Source: Salvia splendens (Eukaryota; Streptophyta; Magnoliopsida; Lamiales; Lamiaceae). Taken from it: 64,000 bases of DNA. The notes beneath the pieces are model-generated. The model ran no database searches, had not been told where the DNA came from, and worked only from the letters and a program-made list of their open reading frames with translations. The translations under genes and the position numbers were made by a program. The stretch lies in NCBI RefSeq assembly GCF_004379255.2, contig NC_056041.1, forward strand, positions 22,227,559 to 22,291,558, given 5' to 3'. This document shows positions 44,400 to 59,957 of the stretch, in pieces. Position 1 is the stretch's first letter, and each line of letters starts with the position of its first letter.

Positions 44400-45077
44400 A
44401 AGCGAAGTGAATCACTTCGGCGAAGCGAGTCACTTCGGCATTCTGGATAAAGGTACGGGGTAAGTTGATGTTTGTCCTCGGTCTTATGAAGTAAACTCTT
44501 CTTTGACCGGACTTGGTTTGTGTCCTAATTTGGCGAGTTTTATCGCTCGGATCGGACTTTCCGTTGTCCTAATTTGGGGATCGGACTTTCCCTTGTCCTA
44601 ATTCGGCGAGTTTTATCGCGTGGATCGGACTTTCCCTTGTCCTAATTCAGGCAAGTTTTATCGCGTGAATCGGACTTTTGTTGCAGTTCGTTTCAGACGA
44701 AGTGCTTGATTCTTAAGCTGAATTGTGGTCTTATATCCTCTTTAGAAGCTTGGACTTCACAATCGTTGGCTTATTGCAGTTCGTTTCAGACGAACTGCTT
44801 GTTTAAGCTGAATTGTGGTCTTGTATCCTCTTCAGAAGCTTTGACTCACAATCGTTGGCTTGTATATGTTCTAAGAAGGGGATCAGCCTTCGAAGAACAA
44901 GATACCTCAGTAACATTTGTAAGAGACGACACGCACAGAGACAGACAAAACACACAGACAAAACGCACAGAGACAAACAAAACACACAGACAAAACGCAC
45001 AGACAAACAAAGACCAAGCAAACCAAATAAAGCACATTGACCGAACAGGACTCAAGACTGACTGACCGGACTGTCTC
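44400..45077 (-). repeat. Tandem repeats in the gypsy 3' untranslated region
   Basis: Between the pol stop and the purine tract are three repeat types. A unit near 60 bp contains ATCGGACTTTCCCTTGTCC (44,500-44,690). A duplication of about 85 bp carries AGCTGAATTGTGGTCTT (44,686-44,860). Simple ACAAAACACACAGA runs lie at 44,936-45,010. Tandem repeats at this position are common in Tat-group elements. Confidence 0.8.
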
Positions 45078-47342
45078 TTACAAATGGAACTTCTTGAGGT
45101 TGGAAATGTGCCATGTTCGGGGTACCTGTTCTCCTGACATGTGAGCCAATTTGTAAGACCCTTTGCCGAGGACTTCTGACACCCGATACGGACCTTCCCA
45201 TGTGGGTTCGAGCTTGCCCAGCTTTTCTGCTCGGCTTACTTCGTTGTTTCTCAAGACGAGATCTCCCACTTGAAATTGCAGCTTCTTCACCCTTTGGTTG
45301 TAATACCGGGCTACTTGCTCCTTGTACTTGGCTGCTTTTATGCATGCCAATTCTCTTCTTTCTTCGGCAAGATCTAGCTCGGCTCTCAGTCCGTCGTCAT
45401 TCATTTCTGCTGAGAAATTTAGAGTTCGGGGACTGGGTATGCCGATCTCCACCGGAATCACGGCTTCAGTGCCGTACACAAGACTGTACGGAGTTTCACC
45501 GTTGGAGGTTGTGGGTGTAGTTCGGTAGGACCATAGGACTTGAGGGAGATTTTCTACCCATTGTCCTTTGGCTTGTTCTAACCGAGCTTTTAACCCTTTC
45601 ACCAGGATACGATTTGTTACCTCCGTTTGTCCGTTTGCTTGTGGATGAGAGACCGAAGTGAACCGCTGTTGAATATTCAGCTCTTGGCACCAATTCTTGA
45701 ACGTCTTGTCGGTGAACTGAGTCCCGTTATCCGAGATGAGGATGTGGGGTATGCCAAATCGGCACACTATGTTCTTCCAGACGAAATCCAATGCCTTCGA
45801 GCTCGTTATCGTAGCTAATGGTTCAGCTTCCACCCACTTCGTAAAGTAGTCCACGGCAACGATTAGGAATTTTATTTGCCGAGGAGCTTGTGGTAGTGGT
45901 CCTACTATGTCTATACCCCATTGCATAAAAGGCCAAGGGCTTTGCATAGTGGATAGATCGGTCTGCGGCATCCTTGGGATATTTGCATGGATTTGGCACT
46001 TCGGGCATGTCTTGACGAGCTGCACTGCTTCTTGTACCAAGGTTGGCCAATAATATCCCCATCTTAGAACTTTTTTAGCTAAAGCTCTAGCTCCGATGTG
46101 GCTGCCGCACGATCCTTCATGAACTTCTCTGAGGATGTAGTCCGTCTCTTCTGGCCCTATACATCGTAATAACGGCTGAAGGTAGAACTTTCTGTATAAG
46201 ACTCCTCCATGAAGTTCGTACCGAAGTGCTCGGCATGTGATTTTCTGAGCTTCTCTCTTATCCTCGGGCAGTTGTCCTTGATCTAGATACTGTAAGATCG
46301 GTGTCATCCAGTTCGGCGAGCTGGTTACTGAATGTACCTCAGCTTCATCAATGCTTCGATGCATCAATTCCTCCACCTTTGAGCTTGGACATGCGGCTAA
46401 CTTACTTAAAGTATCTGCTCGGCTGTTTTCTGCTCTGGGAATGCGGATTATCCGAAAATAAGAGAAACTTCGGCTAATGCTTTGCGCTTTGTCTAAATAT
46501 TTCCTCATCCTCTCATCACGGGCTTCACTTGTACCCAACATGTGATTCACTATGACTTGTGAATCACAATGGATTTTGAGAGACTTGATACATAGACTTT
46601 GTGCTAGCTGGAGTCCGGCAAGGAGGGCTTCGTATTCGGCTTCGTTATTAGTGGTTGGGAATGAGAACCGAAGTGAATAGGTTACCTCGTGTCCATCGGG
46701 AGCGATAAGCAGAATACCAGCTCCACTTCCCGTTTTATTCGAAGCTCCATCTACGAATCCGCTCCAGCAGTCCGGCGGATCTTCTTCGGATTCCAAGGGC
46801 TGTGCTAGTTCGGCATTGGCAGAATTTTTCTGTTCGGCAATGACAGGGATTGCTTGATCGAACTTGGCCTCTGCAAGAAAATCTGCCAAGACTTGTCCCT
46901 TGATGGTTTTCCGAGGTAGGTACTCGATTGAGTGTTCTCCCAGCTCTATGGCCCATTTGGCGATTCTGCCTGATGCTTCTGGCTTGGTCAAAACTTGCCG
47001 AAGAGGCAGATCGGTTAAGACACATACCTTGTGAGCATAGAAGTATGGCCGCAGTCTCCTTGCTGCATTTACTAACGCCAGAGCAATTTTTTCCAGAGGT
47101 TGATACCTTGTTTCTGGACCTCTTAATGCTCGGCTTGTAAAGTAGATGGGAAACTGCTTTAGGCCTTCTTCTCGTACAAGCACCGCGCTAATGGTTTGAT
47201 CGGATGCCGCTAAGTATAAGAAAATCACTTCGGCATCTGTTGGAGCAGAGAGAATTGGAAGCTCGGCTAAATAACTTTTGAGCTCGTCAAAAGCCTTTTT
47301 CTGCTCGGCTCCCCACTCAAACTTTGGTGCCTTTTTTAACAC
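45078..47342 (-). pseudogene. Gypsy pol: RNase H, archaeal-type RNase H and integrase
   Basis: A 754-residue open frame continuing the polyprotein in a shifted frame. It begins with the RT/RNase H connection, then the gypsy RNase H (VFLYLAASDQ-like block to ADFLAEAKFD). A second RNase H follows (FVDGASNKTGSGAGI, NNEAEYEALLAGL, IHCDSQVIVNH, RADTLSKLA). The integrase has an HHCC finger (HEGSCGSHIGARALAKK, CPKCQIHA) and the DDE core (WGIDIVGPLP, LISDNGTQFTDK, PQANGQTEVTNR). The C-terminus ends with a GPYRVSEVLGKGSYKL domain and no chromodomain. All catalytic acids are visible. It is separated from the RT frame by a single-base shift in an A5 run at 47362-47366. Confidence 0.92.
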
Positions 47343-48180
47343 TTTGAAGAACGGCAGTTGCTTTTTCGGCTGCTTGGGAAAGGAATCTATTCAATGCGGC
47401 TAGACATCCAGTTAGTCTTTGCACATCGTGTATGGACTTCGGCATCGCCATGTTCTGAATAACTTGAACTTTTGAGGGATTTGCCTTGAGTCCGTCCTTT
47501 GAAACCCAACAACCCAGAAATTTTCCCGAATCTACCAAAAAGGTACATTTTTGGGGGTTGAGTTTGAGGTTGGCTTTTCGGAGCACGTCGAGAGTGGATT
47601 TGAGGTTGTCTTCGTACTCCGAAGTGCTTTTGCTTTTGACAACTATGTCGTCGACATACACTTCAACCTGTTTTCCGATTAGGTGCTGAAAAAGCTTGTC
47701 TACCATCCTTTGATAAGTGGCTCCGGCATTCTTTAAACCGAATGGCATCTTTTTATAAGCGAAAATGCCGAAATCGGTAATGAAAGCTGTTTTCGGAGCG
47801 TCACTCTCATCCATCAACACTTGGTGATATCCTTTGTATAAATCAAGAAAACAGAAAATTTCGAAGCCGATCAAAGCTTCTACTTTTTTATCTATATTCG
47901 GAAGGGGATAGCAATCTTTAGGACAGTGCTTGTTTAGATCGGTAAAATCTATGCACATCCGCCATCCTCCTTTTTTCTTGATCATCACAGGATTGGCCAC
48001 CCAAGAAGGATATTTCACCTCGAATAGTACATCCGCTTTTAGTAATTGGCGGACTTCGTCATGGATGACTTGGCTTCTTTCTGCCGCAAAGAGTCTTTGC
48101 TTCTGTTTTACTGGCCGGATTGAAGGATCAATATTTAACCGATGAGTGATTACCTCGGGGGGCACTCCGGTCATGTCCAA
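47317..48180 (-). pseudogene. Gypsy pol: reverse transcriptase
   Basis: 287 residues from the in-frame Met at 48180. RT blocks include GGWRMCIDFTDLNKHCPKD, FCFLDLYKGYHQ, KKMPFGLKNAGATYQ and the active site YVDDIVVKS. RT-like residues extend in frame upstream of this Met back to a TGA at 48250-48252, so the Met is not a true start. The same frame continues through that TGA and a TAG at 48373-48375 into gag-protease. The frame ends at 47317 because of a one-base shift; RT/RNase H residues resume in the next frame. Confidence 0.92.
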
Positions 48181-48372
48181 CGGAGACCATGCAAAGACAT
48201 CTTTGTACTCCTTGAGGAGCTGAATGGTCTTTTCCCGGAGTAGAGGCGTTCATGCGAAGCCGATCTTGACCGTTCTGGATGGATCATCTTCGTATAACTG
48301 AACGGTCATTGAGTTCGGCTCTGAAGTGACTTCGGTCATCTCGCTTGCCTCTGACTCCGGTTGCTGTGATTG

Positions 48373-50451
48373 CTATGCTTGATGGTGCCGAACTGATTGC
48401 TCGGCACTTTTAAGCGCAATCTGCAGACATTCTTTTGCTCTCTTTTGATCACCTCGGATGACCGCTATCCCACCTTTAGTGGGGATCTTGATGGTGAGGT
48501 GATAAGTAGAGCAAACGGCCCGAACTGTGTTGAGCCAGTCTCTCCCCAGGATGATGTTGTACGGGGACCGAGCTTTCACCACAAAGAACTCGATCATCGT
48601 ATTGGAGCTTGTAGGCGCTTTTCCCACCGTGATCGGAAGGCTGATAATACCTTCAGGGCGGGTGTCCTCCTGGGCGAAACTTTTCAGAGGAAGTGGAGCC
48701 GGACTGAGCCGAGCTGGATCCACTTCCATTTTATCGAAACATTCTTTAAAAAGAATGCTGACTGACGCTCCTGTATCCACAAATACTCTGTGGATCAGTT
48801 TGTTTGCCACTCCGGCTTGAATGACAATAGCGTCTTGGTGAGGAGAGATGGCTGGGACGGGATCGGCATCTGAAAATGTAATCACTTCGTCTTTCTTCAG
48901 CCTTTTATGTGTTGGCTCCTCTTGATTGGAACCTCTGCGTTCTGCTTTTAGGGACGACTTAGTCTTCCCGGCAGGGAGAGCATCAATAGTCTGGATTACT
49001 CCATCATATTGCGGCTCGTCGTCGTCTTCGGGATCCTCATGCCTTTTCGAATCCTGAGGATTGCAGTTCGCACCTCTCTGCCTTTTGTTCTTTTTCGGCT
49101 GCTTGCTTTGGTATTTTTTTAACGTTCCTGTTTTCACAAGAACATCAATACCTGCAGCCAAATTTCGGCACTCCTCGGTATCGTGACCGTGGGCTTGATG
49201 GAAGGAGCAATATTGATCCTGAGGTCGCCGCGCGGCTGATTTCGTCATCCGCTTTGGTTTTTCGAACATATCAGAATGTAGTTCGAAAATTTCCGCTCTT
49301 GACTTGTTTAATGGTACGAACTGAGCGGGCGGCTTCTCAGGATTGAGACGTGGCCCCAATCTGCCTTGTACCGGTGCCCTTTGAATTCTTTCAAAAGGAG
49401 TTCGGCGAGGAAGCACCTGGCCGCTTTGATCGGGCTTCTTTTTCTCTTCTCGGGATGAGCTGTCTAAAGACCGTTTTCGACGGTCTGCCTCATCCGCACG
49501 GGAAAACTGGTCCGCAATGTCCCACATTTCTTGAGCTGTTTGCGGACCGCACTCCACGAGCTTTCTGTAGAGAGCTCCGGGCAGGATTCCATTTTGGAAT
49601 GCCGAAATGACAAGTAGATCGTTGAGATCGTCTACTTGTAGGCATTCCTTGTGGAATCTCGTCATGAAGTCGCTGATCTTTTCGTCGCGACCTTGACGTA
49701 TAGAAAGCAGCTGAGCCGAAGTGATCCGGGCTTCCGCTTTCTGAAAGAACCTCCTGTGGAAAGCATCCATTAGATCTCGGTAAGATCTAATGCTGCCTTG
49801 GGGGAGGCTATCGAACCACCTTCTCGCGTTCCCGATAAGCAGCTCGGGGAACAGCTTGCACATATGGACCTCATTGAGACCCTGGTTCGCCATGTTATAC
49901 TGATAGCGTCCCAGGAAGTCATGAGGATCCACTAGCCCGTCATAAGTCATTGACGGTGTCCGGTAGTTCCGCGGCAAAGGAGTTCGGGTGATATCGTCCG
50001 AGAACGGAGTCTTTAATGCTCCGTACATGGCGAACCCGACATCTCTTCGGTACGGAGGAGATGGAGTTCTCCTGTGGTTCCGGTACCGAGGAGGAACAGA
50101 AACATGTCGGGGTTGAGGATTCTTTCTCCTGGAAGACACGTCACTACTGCGGTAGTGACTTTCATGTCTGGATGAGGAGGGAGAATCCGCCGTTGTCTTC
50201 TCCGGCTGTTGGCTCTTCTGCAGGAAGGTTAAGAACTCCTCCTGCTTCTCGGCCAAGAACAGCTTGACAGCTTCATTTAAATCGGGCTGCTGGGAAGACT
50301 CGGTGCGATCTCTCCTGGAGTGGCTTGTTCCTTCTTCGTGAGAACCGGAGGTAGATGTCTCCCGAGGCCGTTTTTCAGACCTGCGAGCTGGACTAGCTTC
50401 CTCACGGTTATCACGAACGGTATTATGGGTGTTATGTGATCTGGTATGCAT
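48373..50451 (-). CDS. Gypsy gag and aspartic protease
   Basis: 692 residues from the ATG at 50451. The N-terminal third is charged and disordered (SEKRPRETSTSG). The retrotransposon gag domain occupies about 165-330 (ELLIGNARRWFDSLP, MDAFHRRFFQ). A Cys/His motif (CSFHQAHGHDTEEC) lies near residue 425. The aspartic protease is near 580 (VFVDTGASVSILF). The product forms the particle and cleaves the polyprotein. The ORF ends at a TAG whose following six bases are CAATCA, a known leaky-stop context (see findings); protein-like sequence continues in the same frame after it. Confidence 0.9.
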   Translation of the reverse strand: MHTRSHNTHNTVRDNREEASPARRSEKRPRETSTSGSHEEGTSHSRRDRTESSQQPDLNEAVKLFLAEKQEEFLTFLQKSQQPEKTTADSPSSSRHESHYRSSDVSSRRKNPQPRHVSVPPRYRNHRRTPSPPYRRDVGFAMYGALKTPFSDDITRTPLPRNYRTPSMTYDGLVDPHDFLGRYQYNMANQGLNEVHMCKLFPELLIGNARRWFDSLPQGSIRSYRDLMDAFHRRFFQKAEARITSAQLLSIRQGRDEKISDFMTRFHKECLQVDDLNDLLVISAFQNGILPGALYRKLVECGPQTAQEMWDIADQFSRADEADRRKRSLDSSSREEKKKPDQSGQVLPRRTPFERIQRAPVQGRLGPRLNPEKPPAQFVPLNKSRAEIFELHSDMFEKPKRMTKSAARRPQDQYCSFHQAHGHDTEECRNLAAGIDVLVKTGTLKKYQSKQPKKNKRQRGANCNPQDSKRHEDPEDDDEPQYDGVIQTIDALPAGKTKSSLKAERRGSNQEEPTHKRLKKDEVITFSDADPVPAISPHQDAIVIQAGVANKLIHRVFVDTGASVSILFKECFDKMEVDPARLSPAPLPLKSFAQEDTRPEGIISLPITVGKAPTSSNTMIEFFVVKARSPYNIILGRDWLNTVRAVCSTYHLTIKIPTKGGIAVIRGDQKRAKECLQIALKSAEQSVRHHQA

Positions 50452-50514
50452 TTTTTTTTTTTTGGGGTGGAAAAAGGGTCAAAAATTCGCTTTATCACAA
50501 ATTTGGTTCTCTGT

Positions 50515-50532
50515 TTCCCACAGACGGCGCCA
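50515..50532 (-). other. Primer-binding site of the gypsy element
   Basis: One base inside the 5' LTR the minus strand reads TGGCGCCGTCTGTGGGAA, a tRNA primer site of the non-initiator-Met class. The same site is present in the copia element at 2128-2145. Confidence 0.85.
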
Positions 50533-50533
50533 G

Positions 50534-51174
50534 TGATGAATCCGCGAATTTCTGATGTTAGTAAATGCTGGTAGAGAATAAAGACTACGACACAAAGAAT
50601 TTACGTGGTTCGATTTACTGAGGTAAATCTACGTCCACGGGAAGAAAAGAGGGCAGAGTTGTATTGCTTGATCTGTTTTCTACAGCTTACAATACAGACT
50701 TGCTATTTGATATTTGATCTCTAGAGAACTTCTTTAGAACTTAACCCTATCTATCTGATCTAGGTTCTATTTATACATTGAACCAAGATCGTGGCATGCA
50801 GCACCATTTACTAGGTAGTGGATGTCGTGGAGATCGTGGCGATCTTGCATGGGTCCACTATCCTGCATGAGTTAATGACTGCTTGACACCACTAAATAGA
50901 TCGTGGGTGTAGTGGAGGTGGAAATCCTGCATGAGTCCACTATCTCCTAGTTCGGTCGAATACTGAGACCGAACTGCTGAATTATTGCCGAGCAGCTTTT
51001 GCCGATCTGAGAGTAGAGCTTGATGCTGACCTGAGAGCAGAGTTTGATTGGTTGGCTTTTACCGAGCTGTAGGCTGGGGCCGAACTCTTTGGTTGTGCCG
51101 AACTGATACTCTTTCTTGGGCTTTAGGCTGATGGGCTTTACTGCTGTTGGGCTTGTTTAGTACGTACTCCATCA
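50534..51174 (-). repeat. Gypsy 5' LTR
   Basis: 641 bp and identical to 43744-44384. In element orientation it is the upstream LTR and should hold the promoter. Confidence 0.97.
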
Positions 51175-51179
51175 ACCAC

Positions 51180-52090
51180 CCTTTCGATTCATCTAATGTT
51201 TTAACGCCATTTTCCTACATTCTTATTTTAGTACTCCACAAACTTGCCTACAAACTCCAGTCAAAATTCCCAACTTTTAAACTGTTAAAAAACTGTCAAA
51301 CACCTTAATACACAATGATGATGGAGCATAAAATAATTATTCCACAAATTAATTGACCACACTATACATGAAACTGTCGGTTATTAAAGATAGAAATTCA
51401 TTTATAAAATATAGTTTAATCAAATTATACTTTTTAATCTAAAATAGCATTCATACACAAATCAACATCTTTTTGTAATACGTATTAAAAATGACAATAT
51501 TTCAAGGTTAAGAGTTTTATGGTCTAAGGATTTAGGATAGAAAGTATAAATTGCGATCGTTTCTCTTATGATTGAAACTCAATGTCATTTTAGAAAGCAT
51601 TAACTATATTAGTTAAGTATAATGTTGAATGCATGTATGAGGTTATTTGTTTAAATAGACTAAATTCTAATCTTAATATAGGTCAAATGTATGTACATTG
51701 AATTTGAATCCGGTAATCTTTATTACAATATGTATATGTACATTGAAATAATTTTTAAACTTACTATAATATTTTTGTTCTATATAATATGCTCATTTAT
51801 CAATACTATCATTATATAATAAAATTACTCTTCACAATTTTTTCACATAAATTATACTAAATTCATAATTTTGTACATCACAACTTTATTTTAATAAAAG
51901 TTACTATTTTGATCAAATGTAGTAATATTGTACAGTATATGTTTATTATTAAACACATTTATAATTTTAGACCCATATAAGGGTATTGTTTAATATTCAA
52001 AAAATATTTTATAATTTGATATAAATAATATGTGTCGTGTAGCACGGGTGTAATACTAGTATAGAATAAAGTAGGAGTGATAATAAAGTA
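51180..52090. other. AT-rich spacer, nothing recognised
   Basis: Very AT-rich, no open frame above noise and no element ends detected. Confidence 0.6.
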
Positions 52091-52326
52091 CTCCCTCCGT
52101 TCCACAGTAATAAAGGCATTTCATTTTGAGCATTCATTTTGAAAAAATGATAATAAATAGTTAAAGTAGAGAAAAGTAAAGTAAGATAGAGAATAATGTA
52201 GGGAAGAGTATTATCTACCATATTCTCTATCTTACTTTATTATTTCTCTACTTTAACTATTTATTATCATTTTTCCAAAACGAGTGTTCAAAATGAAATG
52301 CCTCTATTACTATAGAACGGAGGGAG
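52091..52326. mobile_element. Stowaway-type MITE, 236 bp near-perfect hairpin
   Basis: Begins CTCCCTCCGTTCCACAGTAA and ends TATAGAACGGAGGGAG, with TA on both sides. The two halves are inverted copies along most of their length (ATTATCATTTTT against AAAAATGATAATAA), so a transcript would fold into one long hairpin. Confidence 0.92.
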
Positions 52327-52955
52327 TATAGAAAAGGAGAATACTATGAAATAAGACAAAATTAAATATTTTATTTTTAACAAATGATGAAAATCAATCA
52401 TTCATGGTGACTGGTAAAAAAAATCAATGACTTGCGTGAAAAGGGTGTACTGCTTGACATATAGAAATTTCCTTTTTTCTCTTAATATTTCATCCATCTT
52501 TTAAAAATAGAAATTACTTGTATTTCTTTTTTGATCCTTCATCAAAAATAGAAATTTTTTGTTTTAGAAAATTTCTTTCTAGGTGGAACCCATTTTCAAT
52601 TAACACACTATTTTTTCTATATTTTTCTTATTTTACCAATTTTTCTTACTCCATCTACATATTTAAATTAAAAGATAAAATCAAAACTTAAGTAGTTTCA
52701 AGCGATGTATGCATTATATTTTAAATTCCAAAATAGGATTTTAATTGACAATATGAAAATTTAAAATAACTAGTCATAACTGATTTTTTATTATTATTTT
52801 TCTTTATAAATACTATAAAATATTTATGATCCGAGTAAACCAATTTTTTATTCATCTAGGTAGTTGGAGTTGCAGCAAGTGATTGAAGTTGGCATGATTG
52901 GACGCAGCAAACAATCACATTATTGGCTACAGAACTGAAGCAGAGGAGAGAGACT
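52327..52955. other. Spacer upstream of the extradiol dioxygenase gene
   Basis: AT-rich, with a decayed MITE-like block near 52,490-52,640 (TTAAAAATAGAAATTAC). It must contain the promoter of the downstream gene. TATAAATA near 52,804 is a possible but distant TATA. Confidence 0.5.
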
Positions 52956-52959
52956 TTGA

Positions 52960-54641
52960 TGGCGGCGGCGTTAATTAAGCGAAACATTTTTCATCTCCCA
53001 CGGATCGACGATGCTGTCCGTGGACGACGCTATTCCCGCGCGCCACTTCCTCAAATCATTTGTTCGCACATCGTTGACCCACAAGCCCGCTTCCATTCTC
53101 ATGGTTTCAGCCCACTGGGAAACCCCCCAACCCGCCGTCAGCGCCATCGCCGGCCCCTCCGATACCATCCACGACTTCTACAACTTCCCCAAGCCCTTGT
53201 ACCAGGTTAGATACCTCCGATTTATTTGAACTCAAAATTTCTGCTACATTTTTGTTCAATTCTTCGTTCAATTGATATCGCTGCAATCCGTGATCAACCA
53301 ATTCGTCAGTGATTTGATGGATCGGATATTGTTATTCATGATAGTAATCCGGTTCAAGATCATCGAATTTATCATCTCTAGGGGATTAAATCCCTAGTTA
53401 GTGCGAAGTAAAAAAACTGGGACGGAATAGAGTACTTGAGTAATCGAACGTAAAGAGACACAGATTTACGTGGTTTGTGTTGGCTACGGGCCAGAATGGC
53501 CCTCCGTTCCTTGTTAACAGAAGCATTTCTTTTCGGCATGCAGTTGAATAATAGTGTGTTAAATGGACAGTGAATAAAGTAAGAGATATGAAGAAAAAAT
53601 AAAGTAAAAGAGGGAATTACTTTTTGACAAAAATAGAAATAACTCAATTAACTTGAAACTTATAGAGTTTTGTGTCCTACTTTTATAAAAATAGGCACAC
53701 GAGAACGGGCTAGGCCCAATATGACAATTAGGGCCCAATACAGCAACATAGTATACCGTCGGGCATCCCGTTTGGCTAGCGGCAAACAATGTAGATTCAA
53801 GGCATACTACCAAACCCAATGAGATTATGGAAGTAAATATTCTTGCATTTATTGCTACTATTCGTTCTAGTTCGTACCGCCTTTCTACTTATCATTTACG
53901 TAAAAGCAGTCAGTCAAAATGATTAATTTGATTGAACTTTCAAATGAATTTACTCAATGTGTTTAAATATGGAGTAATTGACAGCTCAAGTATCCAGCAC
54001 CGGGAGCACCGGAGCTGGCGAATAAGGTGAAGAAATTGCTGGAGGCGGGTGGATTCGAGCATGTGGTCGAGGATAAGAAGCGCGGGCTGGACCATGGGGC
54101 ATGGGTCCCACTAATGCTCATGTATCCAGATGCTCATATTCCTGTGTGTCAGCTTTCTGTCCAAACACATATGGACGCAACTCATCATTTTAACTTGGGG
54201 AGGGCTGTGGCCCCCCTCAAGAAAGAGGGAGTCCTCATAGTTGGTTCTGGTTCTGCCACACATAATTTGAGGACTTTGATTGACCCCAGTGACTCTGTTG
54301 CCTCATGGGCTGCTGAGTTTAACAATTGGCTTCGGGACTCCCTCCTCGCCGGAAGGTATGCACGGATCGATCATCAATTGTTTTCTTGTTTCTACCCTTT
54401 GAGATAATGGGTTAGTGATTGGGTTGCATTTTTGGTTGTTCATGACAGATATGAAGAGGTGAACCAGTATCTGGAGAAGGCTCCGTTCGCGAAACAAGCA
54501 CATCCACGGCCCGAACATTTGTATCCTTTACATGTAGCTATGGGTGCAGCTGGTGTGAATGCAAAAGCCGAGCTCATCCATGATAGCTGGACCAGTTACA
54601 CTCTCTCCTATGCCTCCTACAAGTTCTATGAGTCAACCTAA
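52960..54641 (+). CDS. LigB-type extradiol ring-cleavage dioxygenase (DODA-like), frameshifted start
   Basis: Family: plant DOPA 4,5-dioxygenase-like, non-heme Fe(II) enzymes that open catechol rings. Exons: first to 53205, then 53985-54355 and 54449-54641. Residues seen: SHGS with the first metal His, SAHWE, a [13 protein letters not shown] block, [26 protein letters not shown] and the C-terminal [17 protein letters not shown]. The ATG at 52960 (MAAALIKR) is in one frame and the FFISHGS motif in the next, so one extra base lies near 52,982-52,986. Translation from the in-frame ATG at 53011 would avoid the shift but lose the SHGS histidine. Either the gene is newly broken or the base is an assembly error. 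Downstream exons are intact. In plants without betalains the substrate of this family is uncertain. Confidence 0.8.
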
Positions 54642-55423
54642 ACAGACAACACATCTTCTTCTTTTATGGATGCAATGCAAACTGTTTCAATGCTTATATA
54701 AGAATTGTTTTCCATGTGCTCTTTGGTATGAAATGGAGCACCTACCTAAAATTAAGAGGACTCTACATATTTCAGTTTTAGGTATGAAATGTAGTACAAG
54801 TAGATGATGTTTGTGGTTGATGGTTGTTTGTAATGTTAGCTCCTGTCAATATTAATGGGAATATAATGTTAGAAGAATGTTATTAGGAGAGTAAAATAGT
54901 AGCAATGCAACAAAAATGGCACATCAAAAGATCAAATTTTATTTGTGTAAGCGATATGGCCAGTGTCTACAAAAAATAATGTGGTGATAGTCAATCAGTG
55001 ATCAACCCTTCCTATCAATGGGAAGCAGCAGGAGAGGCATTAATGAGTCGTTGCCGGGAATTTACCCGTTGCATCGTCCTCACAAAAATCATTCAACCGT
55101 CAAATACCAACACAAGAGAACTAATCTAATATCTCTACTCACTGCGTGTGCTATTATTCTCCAGCCAAAGACTGGAAAACACACCCCGGCTCGAGAACCC
55201 CCAATGAATTGTTTACCCTGCATATCGCCCCATTTTGAGGCCTGCACAAAAAATATGATGATGCCTTTACTCTAAACTTGGTTAAATTTGTTCGCTGCTC
55301 CCCACCGTGGATCTTGTAAATTTCCCATGTTGTTAGATTCCCAATCGAGGCAAATGTTGTTAAAAATGTCAGCTTGTTGAAGTTAATCAGTGGCAGATCA
55401 GCTTCAGCACTCTGATAAATATT
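54642..55423. other. Convergent 3' regions of the dioxygenase and JmjC genes
   Basis: About 780 bp between two stop codons facing each other. No gene is seen. Contains both 3' UTRs. Confidence 0.65.
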
Positions 55424-59857
<4,434 letters not shown>

Positions 59858-59957
59858 CTCATAGCGGAAAACTTCCGGAAAATCGGGTTTCTAAGTGAGT
59901 TTGCCACTAAAATAACGAAAATGTATTCATTTTCTTATCTATTCCATATATGGGAAA

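Larger units (their letters stand above)
43744..51174 (-). mobile_element. Full-length Ty3/gypsy retrotransposon, Tat type, 7,431 bp
   Basis: Two 641-bp LTRs (43744-44384 and 50534-51174) start TGATG and end CATCA. I compared them base by base and saw no difference. The 5-bp direct repeat ACCAC flanks the element (43739-43743, 51175-51179). On the minus strand the order is LTR, primer site, gag, protease, reverse transcriptase, RNase H, a second RNase H-like domain, integrase, purine tract, LTR. No chromodomain is present. The extra archaeal-type RNase H places it in the Tat group (Ogre/Retand-like). Identical LTRs mean a very recent insertion, yet the coding region has two in-frame stops and one frameshift. 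Confidence 0.97.

Noticed and set aside
44385..44400. Poly-C run as a possible G-quadruplex regulatory site
   Set aside because: Its position directly inside the 3' LTR on the coding strand fits a polypurine tract, which explains it fully.
45113..45520. Plus-strand 135-residue frame in the gypsy pol region
   Set aside because: Antisense to the integrase C-terminal domain; Cys/Leu-rich shadow with no family resemblance.
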